Below are positions 37,228-45,301 of a DNA stretch of 64,000 nt, piece after piece. The DNA is from Kribbella solani (lineage in GTDB: Bacteria; Actinomycetota; Actinomycetes; Propionibacteriales; Kribbellaceae). The notes below the pieces were generated by a model. It did not search any database. It had not been told where the DNA came from and saw nothing but the letters and a program-made list of their open reading frames with translations. Numbering within the stretch: the first letter of the stretch is position 1; the number at the start of each line of letters is the position of its first letter. The DNA lies in assembly GCF_014205295.1 (NCBI RefSeq), contig NZ_JACHNF010000001.1, forward strand, positions 1,488,001-1,552,000. Reading direction: 5' to 3'. The translations under genes and the position numbers were made by a program.

Positions 37228-38058
37228 TCAGGCGAAGAACTCCCGTAGCGTCCGGGCAACCTGCGCCGGGCCGCCGTCGTTGGTCGGGCCGGAGTGGTCG
37301 AGCTTGTCGAAGGTCTGCCGCGAGGACCTCGGGAGCGCTCCGGTCAGCGCGTCGAGTGCCGGCCCGAAGTAGGCCGGGCTGCGGCCGCCGGCGAGCAGCA
37401 GGACGCCGGCTTCGACGGCGGCGTAATCGTTGGTCGTATCCGCCAGTTCCGCCACCAGCATCAGGTCCGCGGCCATTGTCGGGACCAGCTCAGCGAGCGG
37501 GACGTCGTCGCCCTTCGGCCGCTGCAACCGCAGCGCGAGCTTGAGCAGCGGCATCAGCGCGAATCGTGGAACCTTGGCGAAGACCGGATCCACGCGCAAA
37601 CCCTTGAGTGCGGTGACGAGCGCGGAGACGGTCCGTCCGGCGGCGATCTCACGGTGGTAACGCGGCGCCCAGCCGACCGGGACCGAGCCGTCGACGGACA
37701 GCGGCGGCTCGTAGAGCGCGATGCGTTCGACGGCGGGCGTCCGTAGTGCCGTTCGCAGTGCGATGAGCGCGCCGGAGCTCAGCCCGAACACCCGCGACGC
37801 GCCGGTCCCCTTCAGCAGCGCCTGCAGGTCCTCGACCTCGCGATCGATGCCGAACCGCGGACCGTGTGGACCGCTGCGGCCGCGCCCGCGACGGTCGGGT
37901 ACGTAGGCGGTGCAGTCGCCGGCCAGCGCCTCGGCAAGCTCGGTCAGGTCCTGCGCCGCCAGCATCGAACCGTGCACCAGGACCACCGCGGGCCCCTGCC
38001 CGAACCGCCGATAGCTGATCTCGGTGCCGTCGGCAGACACCACCGATCCTGTTTCCAT
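37228..38058 (-). CDS. Alpha/beta hydrolase
   Basis: A 276-residue cytosolic alpha/beta hydrolase. The oxyanion strand is VVLVHGSM, the nucleophile elbow is VFGLSSGAL (Ser), and an acid lies in the 'VLLLAGGRSP' region. The last His is in KLDHSGPTNDGG. The preceding TYV-like PDRRGRGRSG is typical of the epoxide hydrolase/lipase group. Substrate unknown. GGAGGGAG lies 6 nt before the ATG. It is divergent from a TetR regulator, with a perfect operator between them, so it is probably induced by that regulator's ligand. Confidence 0.85.
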   Translation of the reverse strand: METGSVVSADGTEISYRRFGQGPAVVLVHGSMLAAQDLTELAEALAGDCTAYVPDRRGRGRSGPHGPRFGIDREVEDLQALLKGTGASRVFGLSSGALIALRTALRTPAVERIALYEPPLSVDGSVPVGWAPRYHREIAAGRTVSALVTALKGLRVDPVFAKVPRFALMPLLKLALRLQRPKGDDVPLAELVPTMAADLMLVAELADTTNDYAAVEAGVLLLAGGRSPAYFGPALDALTGALPRSSRQTFDKLDHSGPTNDGGPAQVARTLREFFA

Positions 38059-38097
38059 CCGAATCTCCCTCCGATTCTCCGGCAAAACCCGGCAACG

Positions 38098-38125
38098 GTG
38101 TTCGCAGTAACCGTACTGCGAACAC
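38098..38125. promoter_or_regulatory. TetR operator between the hydrolase and its regulator
   Basis: GTGTTCGCAGTA, 4-nt spacer ACCG, TACTGCGAACAC: perfect 12-bp arms in the 88-bp divergent gap. A related half site, GTGCGCAGTA, follows at 38127-38136. Most likely bound by the TetR protein at 38147 to repress both genes. Confidence 0.75.
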
Positions 38126-38146
38126 TGTGCGCAGTAAACTCCTGGC

Positions 38147-38842
38147 ATGGACAAACCACCGATCTGGCTCCGCCCGGAGCGCGCCGCTCGCGGTCCCCGG
38201 CCGGCGCACAGCCGGGCCGAGATCGCCGAGGCCGCCGTCCGCGTGGCCGACACCGACGGGCTGGAGGCAGTGTCGATGCGGCGCGTGGCCGCCGAGCTCG
38301 GTACCGGCACGACCTCGCTGTACCGCTACGTCGACGGCAAGGACGAGCTGTTCGACCTGATGGTCGACCAGGCGATGGGCGACCGTCCGCTGCCGGTCCC
38401 GACCGGTGATTGGCGGACCGATCTGCGCGCCCTCGCCGACACCCAGCGGGCCCGCGCGTTGCGGCATCCATGGCTCGTCAGACTGCCGGCAACCAGGCCG
38501 GTCCTCGGTCCGAACATGCTGGCCTGGCTCGAGGCGACGTACGCCGCGGTCGACGCGCCCGGCCTGTCCGCGGACGAGGTGCTCGCGCAGGCGTCGACCT
38601 TGCTGACCTTCGTCCGCGGTCACGTCCTGGAGGAACTGGCCGAGCGCGAATCCAGCCAGGCGATGGCGGACTGGCTGGCCCAGCAGTCGCGGTACGGCGA
38701 GCGCGTGATCAGGAGCGGGGACTATCCGCACCTGAGCCGGATGATGATCGAGGCCGGGACGCCGCACGCCGACGACCGGTTCGACCGGCTGTACGAGCGG
38801 AGCCTCGGGCACGTGCTGGCAGGCCTCGCCGCGGAGCGCTGA
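38147..38842 (+). CDS. TetR/AcrR family transcriptional regulator
   Basis: A 231-residue repressor. The N-terminal helix-turn-helix is SRAEIAEAAVRVADTDG then MRRVAAELGTGTTSLYRY (residues 22-62). The remainder is the TetR_C ligand-binding domain of the actinobacterial type (LRALADTQRARALRHPWL). It is divergent from the alpha/beta hydrolase. The perfect palindrome at 38098-38125 makes local auto-regulation and control of the hydrolase very likely. The ligand is unknown. Confidence 0.9.
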   Translation: MDKPPIWLRPERAARGPRPAHSRAEIAEAAVRVADTDGLEAVSMRRVAAELGTGTTSLYRYVDGKDELFDLMVDQAMGDRPLPVPTGDWRTDLRALADTQRARALRHPWLVRLPATRPVLGPNMLAWLEATYAAVDAPGLSADEVLAQASTLLTFVRGHVLEELAERESSQAMADWLAQQSRYGERVIRSGDYPHLSRMMIEAGTPHADDRFDRLYERSLGHVLAGLAAER

Positions 38843-38922
38843 GCCCGGGCGATCCGCACGACCTGGTCCTCAACCACGCCGATGTGCGGGCGGCGATCAC
38901 CGAAAGTTAAGGTGAGCGCCTT

Positions 38923-39891
38923 ATGGCTGACTTGCGTGACTTTCCCGATCAGGCGTTCTCCGGGGTCCATCACGGACCGCTGCAGGAGGGTGAGTGGATC
39001 ACCCTGCAGGACTCGAAGGGCCGCCGGCACTCGGTCAAGCTGGAGCGCGGGAAGATCTTCCACACCACCAAGGGCGGGATCGCGCACGACGAGCTGATCG
39101 ACGGTCCGGACGCGGTGGTGATCCGCTCCAAGGGCAACGTCGAGTACCTGGCGCTGCGGCCGCTGATGGCCGACTACTCGGTCTCGATGCCGCGCGGCGC
39201 GGCGGTGATCTACCCGAAGGACACCGCCCAGATCGTCACCATGGCCGACATCTTCCCGGGCGCCAAGGTGGTCGAGGCCGGCGCCGGTTCGGGCGCGCTG
39301 ACCACCGCGCTGCTGCGGGCGGTCGGGATTCACGGGCAGGTGATCTCGTACGAGCGGCGGGAGGACTTCGCCGCGGTCGCGCGGAAGAACGTGACCGACT
39401 TCTTCGGCGCCGAGCACCCGGCCTGGCGGCTCGAGGTCGGCGACCTGGTGGAGCTGTTGACGGAGCGGGACGTCGACCGGGTCGTACTGGACATGCTGGC
39501 GCCCTGGGAGTGCGTCGACGTGGTCGCGGCGGCGCTGTCGCCCGGCGGGGTGTTCTGCGCGTACGTGGCCACCACGACGCAGCTGAGCCGGTTCGTGGAG
39601 ACGCTGCGGGCGCACGGTGAGTTCACCGAGCCGCGCGCGTGGGAGTCGCTCGTGCGAGACTGGCACGTGGAGGGGCTCGCCGTCCGTCCGGGGCACCGGA
39701 TGCAGGGTCACACGGCCTTCCTGGTCACCGCACGGCGGATGGCGCACGGGGTGCAGGCACCTCGCAAGAAGCGCCGTCCGGCACCGGGCGCGTACGGCGA
39801 CGACTACGCCGGCCCGCGGCGCGCCGAACCCGGCCCGGAATCGCCCGGCGACATGCCGACGGCAACCACCGAATCCACAACCAACCCATGA
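38923..39891 (+). CDS. trmI: tRNA (adenine-58-N1)-methyltransferase TrmI
   Basis: A SAM-dependent enzyme that methylates A58 in the T-loop of tRNAs; active as a tetramer. The 322-residue protein starts with the GPLQEGEWITLQDSKGRRH domain, then has KGGIAHDELIDG. The SAM site is VVEAGAGSGALTTALLRAV, and the DXXPPW-equivalent is VVLDMLAPWE. The C-terminal 60 residues are basic and low-complexity (PRKKRRPAPG). AAGGTGAG precedes the ATG. It lies upstream of arc, as is common in actinomycetes, separated by a repeat-containing gap. Confidence 0.93.
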   Translation: MADLRDFPDQAFSGVHHGPLQEGEWITLQDSKGRRHSVKLERGKIFHTTKGGIAHDELIDGPDAVVIRSKGNVEYLALRPLMADYSVSMPRGAAVIYPKDTAQIVTMADIFPGAKVVEAGAGSGALTTALLRAVGIHGQVISYERREDFAAVARKNVTDFFGAEHPAWRLEVGDLVELLTERDVDRVVLDMLAPWECVDVVAAALSPGGVFCAYVATTTQLSRFVETLRAHGEFTEPRAWESLVRDWHVEGLAVRPGHRMQGHTAFLVTARRMAHGVQAPRKKRRPAPGAYGDDYAGPRRAEPGPESPGDMPTATTESTTNP

Positions 39892-40027
39892 TGGGATTCG
39901 ACATCCCATCCGCAACCCGCGTGGTGGGATTCAGCTTGGCACGCGACACCCCGGCCACAACCGGCGCGTGCTGGGATTCGGCTCGGCGGGCGGCATCCCA
40001 TCCGCAACCGACACGTGATGGGATTCA
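39890..40027. repeat. Hairpin-forming repeats with four TGGGATTC units
   Basis: TGGGATTC recurs at 39892, 39925, 39972 and 40019, and CATCCCATCCGCAACC at 39902 and 39994. GATGGGAT and ATCCCATC form inverted repeats, giving a hairpin at about 39890-39910 and a larger one at 39995-40024. The element fills the trmI-arc gap and could process, end or slow the transcript ahead of arc. Confidence 0.75.
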
Positions 40028-40093
40028 GCTTGCCCGGCGAGGTTTTCTGGGTAAGGTCCATAGGGTCGAGCCCCACATGGTGAGGTGATGATC

Positions 40094-41833
40094 GTGGCTG
40101 GAGACGAGAGTCCTACCGCGGCAGAACTGCGTAACCAGGTCCGGTACCTGGAGGCCGAAGTCGCGGCGTTGCGACGACGGCTGCTCGAGCACCCGGCGGA
40201 CAGCCGGTCGCTCGAGGGCAGGCTGTCCGAAACCCAGGCCTCCTTGGCGAGTGTCACCGCTCAGAACGAGCGGCTGGCGGACACGCTGCGCGAGGCGCGA
40301 GAGAAGATCATCGCCCTGAAGGAGGAAGTCGACCGGCTGGCCCAACCGCCGTCCGGGTTCGGCACCTTCCTCGGACGCAACGATGACGACACGCTGGACG
40401 TGTTCACCGGCGGCCGGAAACTCCGGGTCGCGGCGAGTCCGTCGGTCGACCTGGAGGCGCTCCAGCTCGGCCAGGAACTGATGCTGAACGAAGCACTCAA
40501 CGTGGTCGAGGCCTGCGACTTCGAGGTCGTCGGCGACGTGGTGATGCTGAAGGAGCTGCTCGCCGACGGTGAGCGGGCGCTGGTGATCGCGCAGGCGGAC
40601 GAGGAACGGGTGGTCCGGCTGGCCACGCCGCTGCTCGACATCCCGCTGCGGGCCGGTGACTCGCTGCTGCTCGAGCCCCGCTCCGGGTATGTGTACGAGA
40701 AGATCCCGAAGTCCGAGGTCGAGGAGCTGATCCTCGAAGAGGTGCCGGACATCGACTACACCCACATCGGTGGTCTCGGTGGTCAGATCGACCAGATCCG
40801 GGACGCGGTCGAGCTGCCGTACCTGCACAAGGAGTTGTTCCTCGAGCACGAGCTGAAACCGCCGAAGGGCGTGCTGCTGTACGGCCCACCCGGCTGTGGC
40901 AAGACGCTGATCGCGAAGGCAGTGGCGAACTCGCTGGCCAAGAAGGTCGCCGAGCGGACCGGTGCCGAGGGCCAGAAGTCGTTCTTCCTGAACATCAAGG
41001 GCCCGGAGCTGCTGAACAAGTACGTCGGTGAGACCGAGCGGCACATCCGCCTGGTCTTCCAGCGGGCCCGTGAGAAGGCGTCCGAGGGGATGCCGGTGAT
41101 CGTGTTCTTCGACGAGATGGACTCGCTGTTCCGGACCCGTGGCTCCGGCGTCTCGTCGGACGTCGAGAACACCATCGTCCCGCAGCTGCTGAGCGAGATC
41201 GACGGTGTCGAAGGCCTGGAGAACGTGATCGTGATCGGAGCCTCGAACCGTGAGGACATGATCGATCCGGCCATCCTGCGGCCCGGCCGGCTGGACGTGA
41301 AGATCAAGATCGAGCGCCCGGACGCGGAGGCGGCCCGGGACATCTTCTCCAAGTACCTGACCACCGGCCTGCCGCTGCACACCGACGACCTGAACGAGTT
41401 CAGCGGTGACCGGCAGGCCTGCGTGGACGGGATGATCCAGCGCACCGTCGAGCGGATGTACACCGAGGCCGACGAGAACCGGTTCCTGGAGGTCACCTAC
41501 GCGAATGGCGACAAGGAGGTCCTGTACTTCAAGGACTTCAACTCGGGCGCGATGATCCAGAACATCGTCGACCGGGCGAAGAAGATGGCGATCAAGGCGT
41601 TCCTGGACGAGAACCAGAAGGGCCTGCGGGTGCAGCACCTGCTGCAGGCCTGCGTGGACGAGTTCAAGGAGAACGAGGACCTGCCGAACACCACCAACCC
41701 GGACGACTGGGCCCGGATCTCCGGCAAGAAGGGCGAGCGGATCGTGTACATCCGTACGCTCATCTCCGGCAAGCAGGGCACCGAGCCCGGCCGGTCGATC
41801 GACACGGCCACGAACACGGGTCAGTACCTGTAG
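40094..41833 (+). CDS. arc: Proteasome-associated AAA ATPase (ARC/Mpa)
   Basis: The hexameric unfoldase that recruits pupylated proteins and threads them into the 20S proteasome. Residues 15-95 form the coiled coil that binds Pup, followed by two OB folds. The AAA domain has Walker [14 protein letters not shown] and Walker [13 protein letters not shown]. The C-terminus is Gln-Tyr-Leu, the gate-opening motif that inserts into the proteasome alpha ring. The GTG at 40094 is preferred because GAGG lies 8 nt upstream; ATG 40088 adds two residues. A strong terminator follows (41843-41886). dop, pup and prcBA are 3.5 kb further on. Confidence 0.96.
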   Translation: MAGDESPTAAELRNQVRYLEAEVAALRRRLLEHPADSRSLEGRLSETQASLASVTAQNERLADTLREAREKIIALKEEVDRLAQPPSGFGTFLGRNDDDTLDVFTGGRKLRVAASPSVDLEALQLGQELMLNEALNVVEACDFEVVGDVVMLKELLADGERALVIAQADEERVVRLATPLLDIPLRAGDSLLLEPRSGYVYEKIPKSEVEELILEEVPDIDYTHIGGLGGQIDQIRDAVELPYLHKELFLEHELKPPKGVLLYGPPGCGKTLIAKAVANSLAKKVAERTGAEGQKSFFLNIKGPELLNKYVGETERHIRLVFQRAREKASEGMPVIVFFDEMDSLFRTRGSGVSSDVENTIVPQLLSEIDGVEGLENVIVIGASNREDMIDPAILRPGRLDVKIKIERPDAEAARDIFSKYLTTGLPLHTDDLNEFSGDRQACVDGMIQRTVERMYTEADENRFLEVTYANGDKEVLYFKDFNSGAMIQNIVDRAKKMAIKAFLDENQKGLRVQHLLQACVDEFKENEDLPNTTNPDDWARISGKKGERIVYIRTLISGKQGTEPGRSIDTATNTGQYL

Positions 41834-41842
41834 AACGAGTGC

Positions 41843-41886
41843 ACGACAGCCGCCCCCACGCCGTACGGTGTGGGGGCGGCTGTCGT
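41843..41886 (+). terminator. Terminator of arc
   Basis: Perfect 17-bp arms (ACGACAGCCGCCCCCAC and its complement) around GCCGTACGGT, 9 bp after the arc stop. The loop has an inner CCG/CGG pairing. The following TCG does not make a strong T-tract, as is usual at high GC. Confidence 0.8.
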
Positions 41887-41909
41887 TCGTCCCTGGTCGG
41901 GGTAGTGCT

Positions 41910-41932
41910 AACCCCCGGTGGGATCGGGGGTT
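41910..41932 (+). terminator. Second hairpin after arc
   Basis: AACCCCCG, 7-nt loop, CGGGGGTT, then T. A back-up terminator, or a leader hairpin of the next gene (start 41975). Confidence 0.45.
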
Positions 41933-41974
41933 TCCCCCATTGGTCCGGCCGGTGCGGGGCCGTAACTTGCTGCT

Positions 41975-42334
41975 ATGGCGACGGACGAGGTGCGCAAGGA
42001 CCTGCGGGCGGCGGTGGCGGCCCGCCAGGAGCTCGGCCCGGAGTACGAGGACGAGATCATCGACAGCTTCCTGGCGAAGCTCGACCAGCGGGACGTACAT
42101 CGCCGCGCCGGCCTGCTGCCCGAGGCGATGCCTGATCGGCCCGATCAGCCGGTGCGGCGGCCGATGAGCCGCGAAACCGACCCTGGTGGCCTCGCCCTGG
42201 CGATCGTGTCGATCGTCGCCGCGATCCCGATCACCGCGATCTCGGCCAGCATGATGGGCAAGTTCGGGGTGCTGATCTGCTGGGCCGGCCTGGTCGGCAT
42301 CAACTACGCCCGAGCGATCGCCCGCCGCCGCTGA
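41975..42334 (+). CDS. Small membrane protein, actinobacterial
   Basis: A 119-residue protein of unknown function. The first 70 residues are charged and soluble (EYEDEIIDSFLAKLDQRDV). Two membrane helices follow (about residues 72-91 and 94-110), and a basic end RAIARRR stays in the cytosol. The EYEDEIIDSFLAKLD phrase is common in small actinobacterial membrane proteins next to signalling genes. It is convergent with the sigma factor/partner pair and is the first gene of the block between arc and dop. Confidence 0.75.
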   Translation: MATDEVRKDLRAAVAARQELGPEYEDEIIDSFLAKLDQRDVHRRAGLLPEAMPDRPDQPVRRPMSRETDPGGLALAIVSIVAAIPITAISASMMGKFGVLICWAGLVGINYARAIARRR

Positions 42335-42404
42335 CCGAGGTCGGCGGCGGCGGGCGGCACCGGCCGCGGAACAGCGGTCGATGGCCCGAGGTGCCCGGCT
42401 GCCG

Positions 42405-43307
42405 TCAGCTGGTCGGGAGTTGCTTGCCGTGGGCGTCGAAGGCCCGGACTTCCGTCGTCAGGCGCTGGCCGGAGGTGAACTTGCCGCCCGCTTGGACCTC
42501 GGTGTAGGCGAAGCCGTCGGTGACGACGCCGCTGGTCCACGGGCCTGGCTTGCCGTTCAGGACATAGCGGGCTTCGACCTTTGCCACGTCCGGGTGCGCG
42601 CGGTACAGCCGCCACGCCTGCAGCGTGCGGAGGTCCATCGTGAAGTCGCCGTCCGTGACGGCGAGCGTCACGAGCGCGTGCTGCGCGGTGGGTTCCGCCT
42701 TCCAGCCCTTGTCGCTGACCCGCCCGACCGATGCGCTCGCTCCGACCTCAGCGCTCGGAGGCGTCCGCATCATGCAGTACCGGTACCCGAGCTTGGCGAA
42801 GTCGGGAGCGCCGCCGGACCCCGGCTTGCGAGGATCGCCGGTCGGACGATCACCACTCCGCGGCGGCGTCCGCGTCGTGGCGGCCTTCCCGGGCGCCTGC
42901 GGGTTGACGGCCAGGGCGACCATCATCGTGCTGTCCGTGGTGATACCGCGGACGTGGCGGCTCCAGACGAGCTTTCCCCGACCGGTCTCGTCCGGGAACT
43001 GGCAGCTGGCGAGCAGCTTGGCCACGTCGGCCGCCGGCACCGTCCCGAGGTCGACGCCCACTTTCGCCGCCGGCGAGGCGATCGGCCCCGACGGACCGGC
43101 GACTCCGGCATCGGGTGACTGGCTGGTGACGACCAGGGTGCCGGCGACCACGGCCGCGACCGCTCCGACACCCACCACGGGGGCTGCCCAGCGGGCCAGC
43201 GGCCGCCGGTTGGTGGGCCGGGCCCGCTCCATCAAGCGATTGCGGAGCCGGGCTCGCTCGGCGGCGGTCAGCGGCGGGACGCGCGGCGGTTCGAGATCGG
43301 TGGTCAT
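42405..43307 (-). CDS. Membrane-anchored partner of the ECF sigma factor (putative anti-sigma factor)
   Basis: A 300-residue protein with a short cytosolic N-terminus (residues 1-40), one membrane helix (41-60, WAAPVVGVGAVAAVVAG), and a large exported domain with no known fold. The exported part has two Cys (ASCQFPDE and YRYCMMRTP) that could form a disulfide. The start overlaps the sigma-factor stop (ATGA at 43304-43307), so the two are coupled. This arrangement is typical of an ECF sigma/anti-sigma pair. No clear anti-sigma zinc motif (HxxxCxxC) is seen, so the role is inferred from context. Confidence 0.65.
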   Translation of the reverse strand: MTTDLEPPRVPPLTAAERARLRNRLMERARPTNRRPLARWAAPVVGVGAVAAVVAGTLVVTSQSPDAGVAGPSGPIASPAAKVGVDLGTVPAADVAKLLASCQFPDETGRGKLVWSRHVRGITTDSTMMVALAVNPQAPGKAATTRTPPRSGDRPTGDPRKPGSGGAPDFAKLGYRYCMMRTPPSAEVGASASVGRVSDKGWKAEPTAQHALVTLAVTDGDFTMDLRTLQAWRLYRAHPDVAKVEARYVLNGKPGPWTSGVVTDGFAYTEVQAGGKFTSGQRLTTEVRAFDAHGKQLPTS

Positions 43308-43888
43308 GTCAGCTCCTCGGTGAGGTCGACCCGGCTGAGCAGGTCGGGGAAACGGCGGCGGGTGCGGTGCAGGCGGGCCTTGACGGTCCCGGCCGGTACG
43401 CCGAGGGCATCGGCGGCCTCGACGATGGTGAGTCCGGACCAGACAACGAGTTCGAGCGTCTCGCGCTCGTGCCGGGGGAGTTGCGCGACGGCCCGCCGGA
43501 TCACCGACATCCGGCGCTCGTCGTCCAGGCGCCGGGCGACGTCCGGGGCGTGGTCGACGTGCGGGAGGGGTGGCGGGAGCCGGTCGATCAGTCCGCGGAG
43601 CCGATTGGCGGTCCGGGCCAGCGCCCGGCACTCGTTGCCGGCCACGACCAGCAACCAGCCACGGGCGGTCGCGCCGGTGAGTGGGCCAGGTGGATTGCCC
43701 TGGAACCGCCGCCAGGTGCTCAGGAACGTCGCCTGGACGACGTCGTCTGCCGTACTCCAGGACGCGGTCCGGCGGAACGCGAACGCCCGGACGTCGTCGG
43801 CGTACCGGTCGAACAACTCGCCGAGGGCGAAATGGTCGCCGACGCGCAACCGTTCCCACAACTCCTGGTCGGCGGATCCCGTAGCCAT
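43304..43888 (-). CDS. ECF-family RNA polymerase sigma factor
   Basis: A 194-residue sigma-70 factor of the SigE-like actinobacterial group. Region 2 is FDRYADDVRAFAFRRTAS followed by ADDVVQATFLSTWRR. Region 4 is LPRHERETLELVVW followed by AADALGVPAGTVKARLHR, the -35-binding helix-turn-helix. The ATG at 43888 is preferred because GGAG lies 7 nt upstream; a GTG at 43924 has no ribosome-binding site. It is coupled to the downstream membrane protein, which probably holds it inactive until a signal arrives. Confidence 0.88.
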   Translation of the reverse strand: MATGSADQELWERLRVGDHFALGELFDRYADDVRAFAFRRTASWSTADDVVQATFLSTWRRFQGNPPGPLTGATARGWLLVVAGNECRALARTANRLRGLIDRLPPPLPHVDHAPDVARRLDDERRMSVIRRAVAQLPRHERETLELVVWSGLTIVEAADALGVPAGTVKARLHRTRRRFPDLLSRVDLTEELT

Positions 43889-43960
43889 CGACGGCTCCGT
43901 ATCGTCAGTCAGGATGATCTTCACATCAGTTAGTGACCGGGCACCGGCCGGAAGGTTGCA

Positions 43961-44719
43961 TCAGAGCGCTCGCTCGACCTCCCGGATCCCGCTCGCGACC
44001 TCGTCGGGCAGGTCGAGCCGCAGCCCACGGTGTACGCCGTACCAGGGGCTCAGGCGCGCCCAGTCCGTGGCCCGGGCGATCAGGTCCGGCGTGGGCTCGT
44101 ACGCGGCCGTGGCAGCCGCCGCGACGGTCGCCGGGGCGCCGTTCAGGAGCCAGCAGAGGTCGAGTGCCGGGTCGCCGATCACGGCGTCCGTCCAGTCGAT
44201 GATGCCGGTGATCCGATCACCCGTCATCAGGATGTGGTCCGGACCGAAGTCGCAGTGGATGAGAGCTGTCCGTACTTCGGCCACGCGGTCCAGCAGCTCG
44301 TGTGCCGTGGTCCGGACCGCTGCCGGAAGCAGCGGTACGATGAGCGTCCGGAAATCGTCCAGCTCGGCCGACTTCCGCGCTCGTGCGGCCGGAGCGTCGA
44401 GTGCGCCGTGGTGGACCGCCTCGGACGGGTCGACGGCGTGCAGCGCCTTGAGAAACGCGCCCAGCTCGCGGCCGATCGCCGTACCGCGCCCGTTCCCAGT
44501 GGCGCCGTCGGTGAACGGCTCGCCAGGCAGCATCAGATGACGTACACCGTCGACGGTCGCCTCAGGCGCCGGGACCGGGAGCGGGAGCTGCGGAGCGAGC
44601 CAGGGGAGTAGCGTCGTTTCGGCGCGCAGTCGCGGCCGGACCTCGTCGCGCCGAGGCGACCGATAGATCCAGTCACCTTCGATCCACGCGTGGCTGTCCC
44701 AGCCTTCGATGATCGTCAC
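43961..44719 (-). CDS. Phosphotransferase family protein (APH/choline kinase-like)
   Basis: A 252-residue protein of the aminoglycoside phosphotransferase superfamily. The catalytic loop is LIHCDFGPDHILM, where the usual Asn is His; the metal motif is IIDWTDAVIGDPALDL. Substrate unknown: it may be a small-molecule kinase or a resistance-type enzyme. The GTG at 44719 overlaps the NUDIX stop (GTGA), with GGAG 6 nt before it. The Asn-to-His change is worth noting because that residue normally helps bind Mg2+. Confidence 0.8.
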   Translation of the reverse strand: MTIIEGWDSHAWIEGDWIYRSPRRDEVRPRLRAETTLLPWLAPQLPLPVPAPEATVDGVRHLMLPGEPFTDGATGNGRGTAIGRELGAFLKALHAVDPSEAVHHGALDAPAARARKSAELDDFRTLIVPLLPAAVRTTAHELLDRVAEVRTALIHCDFGPDHILMTGDRITGIIDWTDAVIGDPALDLCWLLNGAPATVAAAATAAYEPTPDLIARATDWARLSPWYGVHRGLRLDLPDEVASGIREVERAL

Positions 44720-45228
44720 GCCAGGCTCCGGACGTACGCGTCGAGCAGACCGACCGTGTCCGGCATGAAGGACCACTCCGGGTCGTCCAGCTTCGCGACG
44801 AGCTCGCTCGGCGACATCCAGGCACCCCACGCGACCTCCTCCGGCTGGTGCCGCACCGGGCCGTCCCAGACACAGGTGTACAGGTACGCGTGGTACCGGG
44901 TGTTCTCGTCGGCGTAATCACCTTCCGGCAGCCGGGTCAGCTCGGTGCCCGTGATCCCGAGCTCCTCGTCGAGCTCGCGGACGACCGCGTGGAACGGTTC
45001 TTCACCGGCTGCCACGACCCCGCCGGCGGTGAAGTCGTACCGGCCTGGGTACACGTCCTTGGTCGGCGTGCGGCGATGGACGTAGATGTCACCGGCCGGA
45101 TTCCGGACGACCACGCCGGTGGCGGAGTGCCGCAGGTTGTCGCGGCGCATCACCGACCGCGGCGCGGACCCGATGATCCGGTTGCCGTCGTCGAGCAACG
45201 CGACCAGCTCGTCCTCCTGTTCGTGCAT
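44716..45228 (-). CDS. NUDIX hydrolase
   Basis: A 170-residue hydrolase of nucleoside-diphosphate-linked compounds. The NUDIX box fits G-x5-E-x7-R-E-U-x-E-E-x-G-U: GGVVAAGEEPFHAVVRELDE then ELGI. The N-terminal LVALLDDGNRIIGSAPRS and HRRTPTKDVYPG resemble the Idi/YfcD group. Its actual substrate is unknown. It is coupled to the phosphotransferase downstream (GTGA overlap) and divergent from dop. Confidence 0.88.
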   Translation of the reverse strand: MHEQEDELVALLDDGNRIIGSAPRSVMRRDNLRHSATGVVVRNPAGDIYVHRRTPTKDVYPGRYDFTAGGVVAAGEEPFHAVVRELDEELGITGTELTRLPEGDYADENTRYHAYLYTCVWDGPVRHQPEEVAWGAWMSPSELVAKLDDPEWSFMPDTVGLLDAYVRSLA

Positions 45229-45301
45229 TCAGGCAGTTTCGCAGGTAACCCTGTGGACACGGCAACGCGTTTAGTCGTTCCTACCGCGTAGGCTCAACTC
45301 C

